A stretch of DNA of 64,000 nt from Pseudarthrobacter sp. IC2-21 (GTDB lineage: Bacteria; Actinomycetota; Actinomycetes; Actinomycetales; Micrococcaceae). Below, one piece after another: positions 42,936 to 51,236 of this stretch. A program made the position numbers and the translations under genes. The stretch spans positions 310,001-374,000 of the forward strand of contig NZ_CP139145.1 in assembly GCF_034048115.1 (NCBI RefSeq), given 5' to 3'. Under the pieces are notes generated by a model that had not been told where the DNA came from, made no database searches, and worked only from the letters and a program-made list of their open reading frames with translations. Each line of letters begins with the position of its first letter. Position 1 is the stretch's first letter.

Positions 42936-42968
42936 GTTCCCCGCCACGCCGAAAGGCGGGCGGGGAAC
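42936..42968 (+). terminator. Intercistronic hairpin between pstS and pstC
   Basis: GTTCCCCGCC (42936-42945) pairs with GGCGGGGAAC (42959-42968). Inside, CGCC-GAAA-GGCG continues the stem past one bulged A and closes with a GNRA tetraloop. Such hairpins after binding-protein genes usually protect the upstream mRNA or partly stop transcription, giving more PstS than PstCA. Confidence 0.7.
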
Positions 42969-43019
42969 TTGGCTTTGTAAGCTAGATGTTGGCACCACCC
43001 ACAAACCGAAGGGTCTGGA

Positions 43020-43952
43020 ATGACCGCCACCCCCCTGAGCAGTTCCCAGGGCGCAGGCCGCGCCGGGGATAAGATCTTTTCCGGCGCCGCCCTCGCAGCC
43101 GGCTGCCTCATCCTCGCCGTCCTGTTCGGTGTGGCCTTGTTCCTTGTTGTGCAGGCCATCCCGGCATTGACCGCCCCGGCCGCTGAAATTCAAGGCGGAG
43201 CGGGCTTCTTCGCCTACATCTGGCCGATTGTGATTGGCACGCTCATCGCGGCGGTCATCGCGCTGGTCATCGCAACGCCCGTTGCGATCGGCGTGGCCCT
43301 CTTTATCTCCCACTTCGCGCCCCGCGGACTCGCCACCGGCCTGGGTTACGTCGTTGACCTCCTGGCGGCCATTCCTTCCGTGATCTACGGTGCGTGGGGC
43401 GCAGCCTTCCTCGCCAAGGAAATCTCCCCGGCCTACAACTGGCTTGCCGAGAACATGGGCTGGCTGCCCATCTTCGAAGGCCCCGCCTCGGCCACCGGCA
43501 AGACCATCCTCACCGCGGGCATTGTGCTCTCCGTGATGGTGCTGCCCATCATCACGTCCCTGACCCGTGAAATCTTCCTGCAGACCCCCAAGCTGCACGA
43601 GGAAGCCGCCCTTGCACTGGGCGCCACGCGGTGGGAGATGATCAAGATGGCGGTCCTGCCTTTCGCCCGTCCGGGCATCATCAGCGCCGTCATGCTTGGC
43701 CTCGGCCGGGCACTCGGCGAGACCATGGCCGTGGCTCTGGTCCTCTCCTCGGGCGCACTCACTGCCAGCCTCATCACGTCCGGAAACCAGACCATTGCTG
43801 CCGAAATCGCGCTGAACTTCCCTGAAGCGAGCGGCCTGAAGGTAAGCACCCTGATCGCGGCGGGCCTGGTCCTGTTCCTCATCACCCTCGCCGTGAACAT
43901 GATCGCCCGCTGGATCATCAGCCGGCACAAAGAATTCTCGGGAGCCAACTAA
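43020..43952 (+). CDS. pstC: Phosphate ABC transporter permease PstC
   Basis: PstC forms half of the inner-membrane channel. The 310-residue product has six hydrophobic segments and the permease EAA loop (EEAALALGATRWEMIKMAVLPFARPGI), followed by GLGRALGETMAVALV, typical of PstC. GAAGGG lies about eight bases before the ATG. The stop is directly followed by the pstA ATG. Confidence 0.95.
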   Translation: MTATPLSSSQGAGRAGDKIFSGAALAAGCLILAVLFGVALFLVVQAIPALTAPAAEIQGGAGFFAYIWPIVIGTLIAAVIALVIATPVAIGVALFISHFAPRGLATGLGYVVDLLAAIPSVIYGAWGAAFLAKEISPAYNWLAENMGWLPIFEGPASATGKTILTAGIVLSVMVLPIITSLTREIFLQTPKLHEEAALALGATRWEMIKMAVLPFARPGIISAVMLGLGRALGETMAVALVLSSGALTASLITSGNQTIAAEIALNFPEASGLKVSTLIAAGLVLFLITLAVNMIARWIISRHKEFSGAN

Positions 43953-45065
43953 ATGACCTCCACCCTCACCCCGGTGCGCAGCAAACGCTCAGCCCTCACC
44001 AAGGGCCAGCTGCCTTCCTTCGCCCCGTACGCGGTCCTCGCGGCCGCGCTCATCATCGGCGCCGCAATCCTGGCACTGATCGGTTTCAATGCCTTCGGCT
44101 GGGGCGTCGTCTCGGCCATACTCTTCGCTGTCGGCCTGGTGAGCTGGAGTGCCATTGTCGAAGGGTCCCGCAAGGCCAAGGACAAGCTGGCCACCTGCCT
44201 GGTGGTGGGATCCTTCCTGATTGCCATGCTCCCGCTGATCTCCGTCATCTGGACGGTCCTGGTCAACGGCATCCCCGGCCTGATCTCCCCCGGCTTCCTT
44301 ACCAGTTCAATGAACGGCGTTACCGGCGTCTATGACAACAAAGCCGTGGAAGACGGCGCGCCTGTCATCGGCGGCATCTACCACGCGTTGGTGGGCACCG
44401 TTCAGATCACCCTCGTCGCAACCCTCATCTCCGTACCAGTGGGTCTGCTGACCGCTGTCTATCTGGTGGAGTACGGCAACGACGGCCGCCTGGCCCGCGC
44501 CATCACGTTCTTTGTGGACGTTATGACCGGCATCCCGTCCATCGTTGCCGGCCTGTTCGCTGCTGCCTTCTTCTTCGCGGTGGTGGGGCCGGGAACCAAG
44601 ACAGGTGCGGTCGCCGCCGTCGCGCTTTCCGTGCTGATGATCCCCGTGGTGGTGCGCTCCAGCGAGGAAATGCTGAAGATCGTTCCCAACGAACTGCGCG
44701 AAGCGGCGTACGCGCTGGGTGTGCGGAAGTGGCGCACCATCGTAAAGGTGGTTATTCCGACGGCGATCTCCGGCATCGCGTCCGGCGTCACCCTCGCGAT
44801 CGCCCGGGTCATTGGTGAGACGGCTCCCATCCTGGTCACCGCCGGGTTCGCCACCAGCATCAACAACAACGTTTTCGGCGGCTGGATGGCTTCGCTGCCC
44901 ACGTTTATTTACACGCAGATCCTGAACCCCACGTCACCTGCGAACCCCGGCCCGTCCTCGCAGCGGGCCTGGGGCGCCGCCCTGGTGCTGATCATCCTGG
45001 TGATGATCCTGAACCTGGGTGCCCGCCTGATCGCCAGGATCTTTGCTCCCAAGACGGGCCGCTGA
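43953..45065 (+). CDS. pstA: Phosphate ABC transporter permease PstA
   Basis: PstA is the second channel half. The 370-residue product is longer than many PstA proteins because of about 70 extra N-terminal residues with two additional hydrophobic segments (AVLAAALIIGAAILALIGF and GVVSAILFAVGLVSW). The EAA loop (ELREAAYALGVRKWRTIVKVVIPTAISGI) and ARVIGETAPILVTAG are intact. It starts on the base after the pstC stop. pstB follows after 80 bases. Confidence 0.94.
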   Translation: MTSTLTPVRSKRSALTKGQLPSFAPYAVLAAALIIGAAILALIGFNAFGWGVVSAILFAVGLVSWSAIVEGSRKAKDKLATCLVVGSFLIAMLPLISVIWTVLVNGIPGLISPGFLTSSMNGVTGVYDNKAVEDGAPVIGGIYHALVGTVQITLVATLISVPVGLLTAVYLVEYGNDGRLARAITFFVDVMTGIPSIVAGLFAAAFFFAVVGPGTKTGAVAAVALSVLMIPVVVRSSEEMLKIVPNELREAAYALGVRKWRTIVKVVIPTAISGIASGVTLAIARVIGETAPILVTAGFATSINNNVFGGWMASLPTFIYTQILNPTSPANPGPSSQRAWGAALVLIILVMILNLGARLIARIFAPKTGR

Positions 45066-45145
45066 AAAAGTTTCGGCAGGCCGTTCCGGTCCACGCGACC
45101 AAACCCTAGACTTCAATCCGTACCCCCAGTAAGTGAAGGAACACC

Positions 45146-45925
45146 ATGTCTAAGCGCATCGACGTCAAAGACCTGAACGTGTACTACGGCGATTTCCTCG
45201 CCGTGGAGGATGTCAGCATCGCCATCGAGGCGAAATCCGTGACGGCCTTCATCGGCCCTTCAGGCTGTGGCAAGTCCACGTTCCTGCGCACCCTGAACCG
45301 TATGCATGAGGTGCTTCCCGGCGCCCGCGTTGAAGGTGAAGTCCTGCTGGACGGGGACAACCTCTACGGCCCCGGTGTTGACCCCGTCACCGTGCGGTCA
45401 CAGATCGGCATGGTGTTCCAGCGGCCCAACCCGTTCCCCACCATGTCCATCCGGGACAACGTGCTGGCGGGCGTGAAGCTGAACAACAAGAAGATCTCCA
45501 AGGGTGAGGCCGACGCGCTGGTTGAAAGCTCCTTGCGGGGTGCCAACCTGTGGAACGAGGTCAAGGACCGGCTGGAAAAGCCAGGTTCCGGCCTGTCCGG
45601 CGGCCAGCAGCAGCGTCTCTGCATTGCCCGCGCCATCGCCGTCCAGCCACAGGTGATCCTGATGGACGAGCCGTGTTCGGCACTGGACCCCATCTCCACA
45701 CTGGCCATTGAGGACCTCATCAATGAGCTCAAGGACCAGTACACCGTGGTTATCGTGACCCACAACATGCAGCAGGCCGCCCGCGTCTCGGACAAGACGG
45801 CGTTCTTCAACATCGCCGGCACCGGGAAGCCGGGCAAGCTGATCGAATACGGGAACACCCAGAACATCTTCAGCAATCCCACGGTCAAGGCGACCGAAGA
45901 CTACGTTTCCGGCCGCTTCGGATAA
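45146..45925 (+). CDS. pstB: Phosphate ABC transporter ATPase PstB
   Basis: PstB powers phosphate import. The 259-residue product has Walker [10 protein letters not shown] (residues 37-45), Q-loop [14 protein letters not shown], signature LSGGQQQR, Walker [14 protein letters not shown] and the switch His in [14 protein letters not shown] lies seven bases before the ATG. No phoU follows; the neighbouring DUF47 gene belongs with the PiT-type transporter. Confidence 0.97.
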   Translation: MSKRIDVKDLNVYYGDFLAVEDVSIAIEAKSVTAFIGPSGCGKSTFLRTLNRMHEVLPGARVEGEVLLDGDNLYGPGVDPVTVRSQIGMVFQRPNPFPTMSIRDNVLAGVKLNNKKISKGEADALVESSLRGANLWNEVKDRLEKPGSGLSGGQQQRLCIARAIAVQPQVILMDEPCSALDPISTLAIEDLINELKDQYTVVIVTHNMQQAARVSDKTAFFNIAGTGKPGKLIEYGNTQNIFSNPTVKATEDYVSGRFG

Positions 45926-45929
45926 TCCT

Positions 45930-45980
45930 CAGCCGTTCCCCAAGCTCGCAAGCTCGCTAGGGGACCCCTACGGCTGTGGG
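45930..45980 (+). terminator. Hairpin after pstB
   Basis: CAGCCG near 45930 pairs with CGGCTG near 45971-45976, with CCCC/GGGG inside and a repeated GCTCGCAAGCTCGC core. It lies just after the pstB stop and may end the pst transcript. The pairing is imperfect. Confidence 0.4.
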
Positions 45981-45998
45981 CCCACCCACCGGCGCTCC

Positions 45999-46057
45999 AT
46001 CGACTGCTCCATCCAGCCCTCCTGACCGCTCAGAAGGGCCCTGTTGGGGCAGTCGAT
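45999..46057. repeat. Nested palindromic element, copy C
   Basis: ATCGACTGCTCC (45999-46010) and GGGGCAGTCGAT (46046-46057) are 12-bp inverted arms with one mismatch. They enclose a second hairpin, GCCCTCCTGA-CCGC-TCAGAAGGGC, with one mismatch. The outer arms differ from copy A (15477-15536) by one base per arm, while the inner hairpin sequence is unrelated. It lies between convergent pstB and the PiT gene. Confidence 0.6.
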
Positions 46058-46080
46058 TGTGGTTTAACCCGGGGCCGGCT

Positions 46081-47097
46081 TCAAACGCCGTTCAGCGGTG
46101 ACAGGGCCAGGGCGAAGACAAACGCCACGGCGGCGGCCGCCACCGGCGTCAGCACCCACAGGCCGAGGATCTCCAGGACCAGTTTCCGGTTGGTCACCGC
46201 GAAGTGCTGGTTTTCCCCTGCACCCAGGGCGGATGCCGTCACCGTGTGGGTCGTGGAAAGGGGCCACTGCAACGCGATGGCTCCGACAAGCAGCATGATG
46301 GCGCTGAAGGTCTGGGACACCGAACCCCGCAGTGGGTCGATCCGGGTGATCCTGTAACCCAGGGTGTACGAGATCCGCCAGCCGCCAAAGAGGGTTCCGG
46401 CTGCCATCATGATCGCGGACAGCAGCGCCACCCACAGCGGAATGGTGTCGCCGTCGGCATAACCGGCGGCCGCAAGGGCCAGCAGGAGGACCGCGCCCAC
46501 CCGCTGGCCGTCCTGCAGCCCGTGGCCGAACGCGACGGCTCCGGCGGCGATGGCCTGGCTGCGGCGGAAGCGCTGGTTGATGACGTTGGGCTGGGCGTAG
46601 CGGGCGGCCCAGGTTGCGGGGAATACGGCCAGGTACGCGCCCACGTAGGCGACGACGGGGGAGAGCAGCAGCGGAAGGACCACCTGGAACAGCAGGGACC
46701 GGTCAACGCCACCTACGCCCATTCCCCCCACGGCGAGGCTTGCGAGACCTGCCCCGCCCAGCCCGCCGACCAGGGCATGCGTGGAAGACGCCGGGATACC
46801 CCGCCACCACATCAGCAGACCCCACGCGCAGGCGCTCCCTACGCCCGCCAGGAGGATGCTCAGGCCACTGGTCCCTGCCGGCAGATGAATCCAGGTGTGG
46901 CTGATGGCCACCACAACGCTGGCGCTGAGCAGAGCACCTATCAGGTTGAAAAGGGCGGCCAGGAGGACCGCAACCGTGGGGGTGAGGGCGCGGGTCCGGA
47001 CGGCAAGCGCTACCGATGTGGAGACGTCCCTGAAGCCATTGAGGAAGGCGAACGCTGCGGTCAGCAGGACCACGGCGCCGAAGATCACTGCTGTCAC
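46081..47097 (-). CDS. PiT-family inorganic phosphate transporter, divergent
   Basis: This 338-residue membrane protein has about ten hydrophobic segments and the PiT repeat layout. It keeps RGIPASSTHALVGGLGGAG and QWPLSTTHTV, the paired SSTHA/STTHT loops. The two phosphate signatures are altered: the first reads GFRDVST where the family has GFNDxAN, the second HGLQDGQR where it has HGxNDAQK. The Asp is kept in both. It starts at GTG 47097, one base after the DUF47 stop, so the two genes are cotranscribed. Phosphate is likely but another anion is possible. Confidence 0.85.
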   Translation of the reverse strand: MTAVIFGAVVLLTAAFAFLNGFRDVSTSVALAVRTRALTPTVAVLLAALFNLIGALLSASVVVAISHTWIHLPAGTSGLSILLAGVGSACAWGLLMWWRGIPASSTHALVGGLGGAGLASLAVGGMGVGGVDRSLLFQVVLPLLLSPVVAYVGAYLAVFPATWAARYAQPNVINQRFRRSQAIAAGAVAFGHGLQDGQRVGAVLLLALAAAGYADGDTIPLWVALLSAIMMAAGTLFGGWRISYTLGYRITRIDPLRGSVSQTFSAIMLLVGAIALQWPLSTTHTVTASALGAGENQHFAVTNRKLVLEILGLWVLTPVAAAAVAFVFALALSPLNGV

Positions 47098-47098
47098 G

Positions 47099-47716
47099 TC
47101 AGGATTCCTTGACGATGATGCTGCCTACCTGGGTGGCGATCCGGCGCATGTCCTTGGTGACTTCAACGAGCTGGTTGGCGACATCCCGGTTGCGGGAGTA
47201 CTGCGCCCACTTCATGTCCTTGATCATGTCCGCCACCCAGACCCGGTGGGTCCGCTCTGCCCGTTTGGCCAGCCTGAGGATCTCGATCCAGTAGTCTTCG
47301 AGGTCATCAAGGTTGTTCAGCCGGCGCATGGCGTCCACGGTGAGCTCGGCCTGCCTGCTGATGACCTCCAGCTGGTCCGCGGCACGTTTGGGCAACCGGT
47401 CCAGCTTGTAGAGGGACACGAGTTCGGCGGCGCCGTCCAACTTTTCGAGGGCCTCGTTCAGGTAGCGGGACAGCGCGTACATGTCCTCACGGGGGAGCGG
47501 GTTCACGAAACTTGTGCGCATGTGGGTCAGGAGGGCGAAGTGCAGCTCGGCCGATTTCGCCTCGTGGTTGTGCATGTCGTCCACGAGGTTGGCGTGCTCG
47601 GAGGCCGGCACTCCCAGGATCTCTGCCATGGTGGCGCTGGCGTGCACTATCTGCTGGGCCATTTGGGACAGCAGGACCAGCCCGGCGGGCTCCTGGGGGA
47701 AAAGGCGCAGCTTCAC
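47099..47716 (-). CDS. DUF47 (PhoU-like) protein
   Basis: This 205-residue helical PhoU-like protein (DUF47, also called Pit accessory protein) commonly precedes pit genes. It shows the usual core: HNHEAKSAELHFALLTHM for metal binding, TSFVNPLPREDMYALSRYLNEALEKLDG, and a long C-terminal helical part. It probably regulates the adjoining PiT transporter. GTG 47716 is the only good start. The 267 bases upstream hold no gene, but hold the structure at 47841-47924. Confidence 0.9.
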   Translation of the reverse strand: MKLRLFPQEPAGLVLLSQMAQQIVHASATMAEILGVPASEHANLVDDMHNHEAKSAELHFALLTHMRTSFVNPLPREDMYALSRYLNEALEKLDGAAELVSLYKLDRLPKRAADQLEVISRQAELTVDAMRRLNNLDDLEDYWIEILRLAKRAERTHRVWVADMIKDMKWAQYSRNRDVANQLVEVTKDMRRIATQVGSIIVKES

Positions 47717-47840
47717 GTTGAGTTTCGGTCTCCGGGCGTTGTACTGGGACTGGGGCCGCCCACTGTGACTTGACGCAGGCCTGCAACTGGTCTCGAGTCT
47801 ACCGGGCTGCTGCCTGCGGCCTGTAAACGCGCAAGAAAAT

Positions 47841-47924
47841 GGTGCCGAACCGGATACGCCTCTCGGCGGTAGGCCGCTCTAGGCGGCTAAATGTTGAAGC
47901 CCGGGGGTTTCGCGGCTCGGCACC
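47841..47924 (-). other. Possible multi-branched structured element
   Basis: GGTGCCGA (47841-47848) pairs with TCGGCACC (47917-47924). Between them are three small stem candidates: CGCC/GGCG, TAG-CCGC/GCGG-CTA and GAAGCCC/GGGTTTC. On the minus strand the closing stem is followed by ATTTTCTT, so it may end the 47984-48643 transcript. It resembles a cloverleaf but has no T-loop or anticodon arm that I can accept as a tRNA. Confidence 0.4.
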
Positions 47925-47983
47925 AGTTTCAGTGTTCTACGTTGCCCGGCCCAAGTCAACATTGACAGATCGGGGCCGCTGGT

Positions 47984-48643
47984 TCAGTCGAGTTCGCCCA
48001 GCCGCCACGCATTCGCTGCGTGCTCGAGATCCTCGGCGGTCTTGACGAGCTGGTGCGAGTTGCGCGTGAGCTTGCTGGCATGGGCCTCGTTCCCGTGCTC
48101 CGCGCCGTCGGCGAGGGTGGCCTGGCCGAGCGCAACCACGCGGCAGAATGCGGCGGAACGCTCCAGCGCGACGTCGAACTCGCCGTCGAACGCGCCGGAA
48201 AGAATCGCGTCCGCCATGGTCCGCATTTCGTCGGCACCGGGCGGTTCGGCAGCCCCCGCCACCACGTGCGAGACCTGTGCCGTGTCCTTGCCCGCGCGGA
48301 AGTAAACGGAGATACGCTCCGGGTCCTGCACGGTGGCTGCCCGCAGCGCGTAAAGCCGCCACAACGCGCCCGGCAAAGAGCGCGCCGGGCTTTCGGCCCA
48401 CATCTCCGCGATGGCCTCCAGGCCCTGTTCGTCCGTCAGCTTCACCAGCCGCTCGGTGATGACGGGGTCGTCGCTGTCGCGTCCGTGGCGCACCAGTGCC
48501 TGGGCGGCAAGGTGGGCGGCCTCGGAGACGCGGGCGGGGTCCGGCCCTCCGGCGAACGGCTCGAAGTCGATGGGCGCGAACGGCTTGGGCTTGTGATGCC
48601 GGTTGGCGCCGCCGTACTGACTGGGTCCTGCTTGCTCGCTCAT
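47984..48643 (-). CDS. Conserved actinobacterial hypothetical protein
   Basis: The 219-residue soluble protein begins with a Gly/Asn/His/Lys-rich region (SQYGGANRHHKPKPFAPIDF), then a helical domain rich in Ala, Arg and Glu. I recognise it as the kind of conserved protein found across actinobacteria with no assigned role. ATG 48643 is six bases after TAGCGT (48650-48655), so it may be leaderless. It is divergent from the tRNA-Lys gene. Confidence 0.7.
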   Translation of the reverse strand: MSEQAGPSQYGGANRHHKPKPFAPIDFEPFAGGPDPARVSEAAHLAAQALVRHGRDSDDPVITERLVKLTDEQGLEAIAEMWAESPARSLPGALWRLYALRAATVQDPERISVYFRAGKDTAQVSHVVAGAAEPPGADEMRTMADAILSGAFDGEFDVALERSAAFCRVVALGQATLADGAEHGNEAHASKLTRNSHQLVKTAEDLEHAANAWRLGELD

Positions 48644-48844
48644 GCCCCAACGCTACTCCTGTGCCGCCGCGGAAATCGAGAGCCCGTCGACGCGGCTGCC
48701 CACGGCCGGGACTGCCTGATCCGGCCAAAAAAGGAACGCACGACGGCGGCACGCACCTTTCGGGTCAAACCGGCTCCGTGGGTGGGGTAGAGTATTTATC
48801 GTCCAGAAATGGACTGGGCTGATCGGTTACTTGACGGTCGGCTG

Positions 48845-48917
48845 GGGCCTTTAGCTCAGTTGGTAGAGCATCGGACTTTTAATCCGTGGGTCGTGGGTTC
48901 GATCCCCACAGGGCCCA
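48845..48917 (+). tRNA. tRNA-Lys (TTT)
   Basis: The 73-base sequence folds as a complete cloverleaf. The acceptor stem GGGCCTT pairs with AGGGCCC (one G-T pair). The D-arm lies at AGCTC/GAGC with loop AGTTGGTA, the anticodon stem is TCGGA/TCCGT with loop CTTTTAA (anticodon TTT), and the T-arm is GTGGG/CCCAC with TTCGATC. The discriminator is A. CCA is not encoded (CCC follows). Confidence 0.97.
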
Positions 48918-48925
48918 CCCACGTA

Positions 48926-48965
48926 GCAGGCCAGAGGCATCAAGCCCCTGGCCTGCTTCATTTTT
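48926..48965 (+). terminator. Rho-independent terminator of tRNA-Lys
   Basis: GCAGGCCAG (48926-48934) pairs perfectly with CTGGCCTGC (48948-48956) and is followed by TTCATTTTT. It begins nine bases after the tRNA. Confidence 0.9.
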
Positions 48966-48988
48966 AACCCGTCGTAGGGCTAAGTGGT

Positions 48989-49237
48989 TCAGCCGATCGA
49001 CAGCCCGAGGTAGAGCAGTGCGAGGGCCAGCGCGATGTAGGCGAAGAATCCATAGAGGGCGATGGAGGCTGCGCTGCCCAGCCGTAGTTTGGGCGGTAGG
49101 ACCTTGTGTTGGCCGCCCCAGGCCAGTTGGCCAAAGGGGGCGCCCGCAATGAGTGTCAACTGGAAGGTGGCCAGGACGGCGAGTACTGCCGCGGCCGCAA
49201 GCGCACAAATCCGAAGCAACGTTGTCCCCCAATGCAC
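48989..49237 (-). CDS. Small two-span membrane protein
   Basis: The 82-residue product has two hydrophobic segments (about 8-30 and 57-80) separated by a Gly/Trp/Lys loop (GQLAWGGQHKVLPPKLRLGS). Similar small membrane proteins are common but unnamed. GTG 49237 has AGGT nine bases upstream and lies 11 bases after the GAF-ANTAR stop, so the two may be cotranscribed. Confidence 0.65.
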   Translation of the reverse strand: MHWGTTLLRICALAAAAVLAVLATFQLTLIAGAPFGQLAWGGQHKVLPPKLRLGSAASIALYGFFAYIALALALLYLGLSIG

Positions 49238-49248
49238 CGAGCGCTGAC

Positions 49249-50127
49249 CTAGTGTTCGAAGTGGGTGCGCGGCGCTCCGCCGGGCAGCTTCTCCAGAATC
49301 CCCTCTGCCACCTTACGCAGCTTGACGTTCCGGTGGCTTGACGCCTTGGCGATGATTGCAATCGCGTCGTCGTAGGAGCACCGGTTCTGGGCCATGATCA
49401 CTCCGCAGGCGATGTCGATGGAGGTCCGGCTTTCAAGCGCTGATTGCAGGTCCGATGCCCTGATACTGGTGGAGTGCAGTTCCAGGACAAGCCTGAGCCC
49501 ACGTGCAGCGAGGTCCGCGAAGGCATGGGCCTCGGTGATGATCTGGAGCGGGAACGCCTGGGCGGTGGGGGAAAAAAAGGCGAGGGCCGCTGTGGCACCC
49601 TCGTCCAGCCGGAGCCGCACCCCAAGAACACTGTTGAAGCCGGCGTCCTGAAGCTGCGGCCGGTAGCGCGACCACCGGAAATCGGACGCGACGTGGTTCA
49701 TGGCCACGGTGCCGTTACCCGTGATGGCTTCCGTCAGCGGCCCTTCACGCACTTCCTGCTCCAGCCTGGCCAACCTGGCAGTCAGCTCGCTGGTGCCGGC
49801 GGTGGTTGTGGCGCTCTTGGCCCTGTTGAGGAGCGCGGCGCTTTCCACCGGCGAATCCATGAGCCCGCTCAGGGTGGCGGACGCCGTCCTGGCCAGGATT
49901 TCGAGCGAGTCGGACAGCGTCTTGGCCCCGGTGGCCAAATCCGGGATGAATCCCTCGGTGCCCGCGTGCGCCGGGGCGGCGTTGGTTTGTCCGGTTGGTG
50001 GCGGCGACTGGGTGGGAACCGGGGCAGCATGTCCGGCCGTGTGCTGCTGGATCTGGTGGGGCTGTGCGGGGCGCCTGCCCGCCGGGGCGTGGGAGGCGGA
50101 AACCTGGGATGTTGTTGAATACTTCAC
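49249..50127 (-). CDS. GAF-ANTAR regulator 3
   Basis: This 292-residue protein has a Pro/Gln/Thr-rich N-terminal tail (1-60), a GAF-like domain (about 70-215, VLGVRLRLDEGATAALAFFS) and a C-terminal ANTAR domain (about 228-285: LQSALESRTSIDIACGVIMAQNRCSYDDAIAIIAKASSH in parts). It is a predicted sensor and RNA-hairpin binder. GTG 50127 has AGGAG seven bases upstream. It also overlaps by four bases (GTGA) the end of a doubtful 79-codon upstream frame. Confidence 0.85.
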   Translation of the reverse strand: MKYSTTSQVSASHAPAGRRPAQPHQIQQHTAGHAAPVPTQSPPPTGQTNAAPAHAGTEGFIPDLATGAKTLSDSLEILARTASATLSGLMDSPVESAALLNRAKSATTTAGTSELTARLARLEQEVREGPLTEAITGNGTVAMNHVASDFRWSRYRPQLQDAGFNSVLGVRLRLDEGATAALAFFSPTAQAFPLQIITEAHAFADLAARGLRLVLELHSTSIRASDLQSALESRTSIDIACGVIMAQNRCSYDDAIAIIAKASSHRNVKLRKVAEGILEKLPGGAPRTHFEH

Positions 50128-50579
50128 GGCCGGCTCCTGCGTTGCCGTCGTGCGGGTGCACCGCTCCCCTGGAAGGGGTCAGCGGGCCATCCGTGCATGT
50201 GGAGTGTGGTGAACCCGGGTAAGGACGGCCGGAACCCGGCGGTCAGAGGGCCGGCGACGGCTGGGGGAGAGGCCTTGGTCTCGAAGACCTCCTCGTCGCC
50301 GGCCCCGCTTACTTCCCGGCCCTGAAGGTCCGGGAAAACGTGGCTGCAAAGTCCTGTATTCATTCCTTCTCACACCCCCTAGTGAGACATCCAACCCCGT
50401 GCGGTAGCGAGTCTTTGGCTCTAGATCGAAGGTAGTTGGCGCATGGGCGTAGGCAAACGGGTAATCGGTACTCGAATTTGAGATTAGGTAGTACTTGGCC
50501 CTGCAACACCAGCGGCGCCCAATTACCGCAGAACGGCCCGTCCATGACGCAGACAGCAGGAGGTGGAAAGATAAAGCCC
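50128..50579. other. Intergenic region between GAF-ANTAR 3 and the glycosylase gene
   Basis: This 452-base divergent gap contains an inverted repeat TCTCAC-N8-GTGAGA (50368-50387) and a GC-rich leader for the minus-strand regulator. A 79-codon minus-strand frame (50124-50363) fills part of it but is not convincing as a gene. Paired hairpins of the ANTAR-target kind were looked for and not found with confidence. Confidence 0.5.
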
Positions 50580-51155
50580 ATGGAACTGCACATCACCGGT
50601 GACCCTGCTTCTGACCAATTGCTCACGGACGACGCGTTCGCCCTGCTGACCGGGATGCTGCTGGACCAGCAGGTGACAATGGAATCCGCCTTCGCGGGCC
50701 CTGAAAAGATCCGCTCACGCATCGGCTCGATCGAGCCGGCGGCCGTTGCCGCCTACGAGCCGCAAGCTTTCGTCGAGGTTTTCAAGGAACGGCCGGCGGT
50801 ACACCGGTTCCCCGGTTCCATGGCGGCCCGGGTCCAGGCCCTCGCTGAGGCTGTCCAGCACGACTGGAGCGGTGACGCCACGCAGATTTGGACCAAGGGC
50901 GATCCCGACGGCAAGGAAGTGTTGCGCCGCCTGCAGGCCTTGCCCGGTTTCGGGGAGCAGAAGGCAAAGATCTTTCTCGCCCTCCTTGGCAAGCAATGCG
51001 GCCTGAAGGCGCCGGGCTGGCGCGAGGCGGCCGGGCATTACGGCGAGCAGGATTCGTTCTTTTCGGTCGCAGACATCGTGGACCCGGACTCCCTTGTAAA
51101 AGTGCGGGCCAGCAAGCAGGCAGCGAAGGCAGCGGCAAAAGCTGCCAAGGGCTGA
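50580..51155 (+). CDS. HhH-GPD base-excision repair family protein
   Basis: This 191-residue protein is related to DNA glycosylases. It has LLTGMLLDQQVTMESAFAGP near the N-terminus and the helix-hairpin-helix LQALPGFGEQKAKIFLALLG. It lacks the 4Fe-4S cluster of MutY and Nth, and the usual catalytic Asp after the HhH is not obvious. The C-terminus is a Lys/Ala repeat (KQAAKAAAKAAKG). Start ATG 50580 is chosen by the conserved MELHITGDP opening; AGGAGGTGGAAAG lies upstream. The lesion it acts on is unknown. Confidence 0.8.
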   Translation: MELHITGDPASDQLLTDDAFALLTGMLLDQQVTMESAFAGPEKIRSRIGSIEPAAVAAYEPQAFVEVFKERPAVHRFPGSMAARVQALAEAVQHDWSGDATQIWTKGDPDGKEVLRRLQALPGFGEQKAKIFLALLGKQCGLKAPGWREAAGHYGEQDSFFSVADIVDPDSLVKVRASKQAAKAAAKAAKG

Positions 51156-51224
51156 CTGGCGGGCGTGTTTTGGCCGGGCTTGGTCCGTACATGCTGGCCG
51201 AGCCGAGCGGTGCCGCCTGTTCTG

Positions 51225-51230
51225 TAGTCT
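51225..51230 (+). promoter_or_regulatory. -10 box TAGTCT, leaderless start
   Basis: TAGTCT ends six bases before GTG 51237, and the G-run between them abuts the start codon, so a leaderless transcript is likely. Confidence 0.5.
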
Positions 51231-51236
51231 GAGGGG

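Noticed and set aside
47841-47924. tRNA or selenocysteine-tRNA-like cloverleaf
   Set aside because: There is no conserved T-loop (TTCGA), no seven-base anticodon loop and no D-arm pattern, so only a generic structure is reported.
50124-50363. 79-codon minus-strand frame ending in a GTGA overlap with GAF-ANTAR 3
   Set aside because: The overlap is suggestive, but the regulator has its own AGGAG, the upstream GAAGGA touches the ATG with no spacing, and the protein looks random and Pro/Arg-rich.
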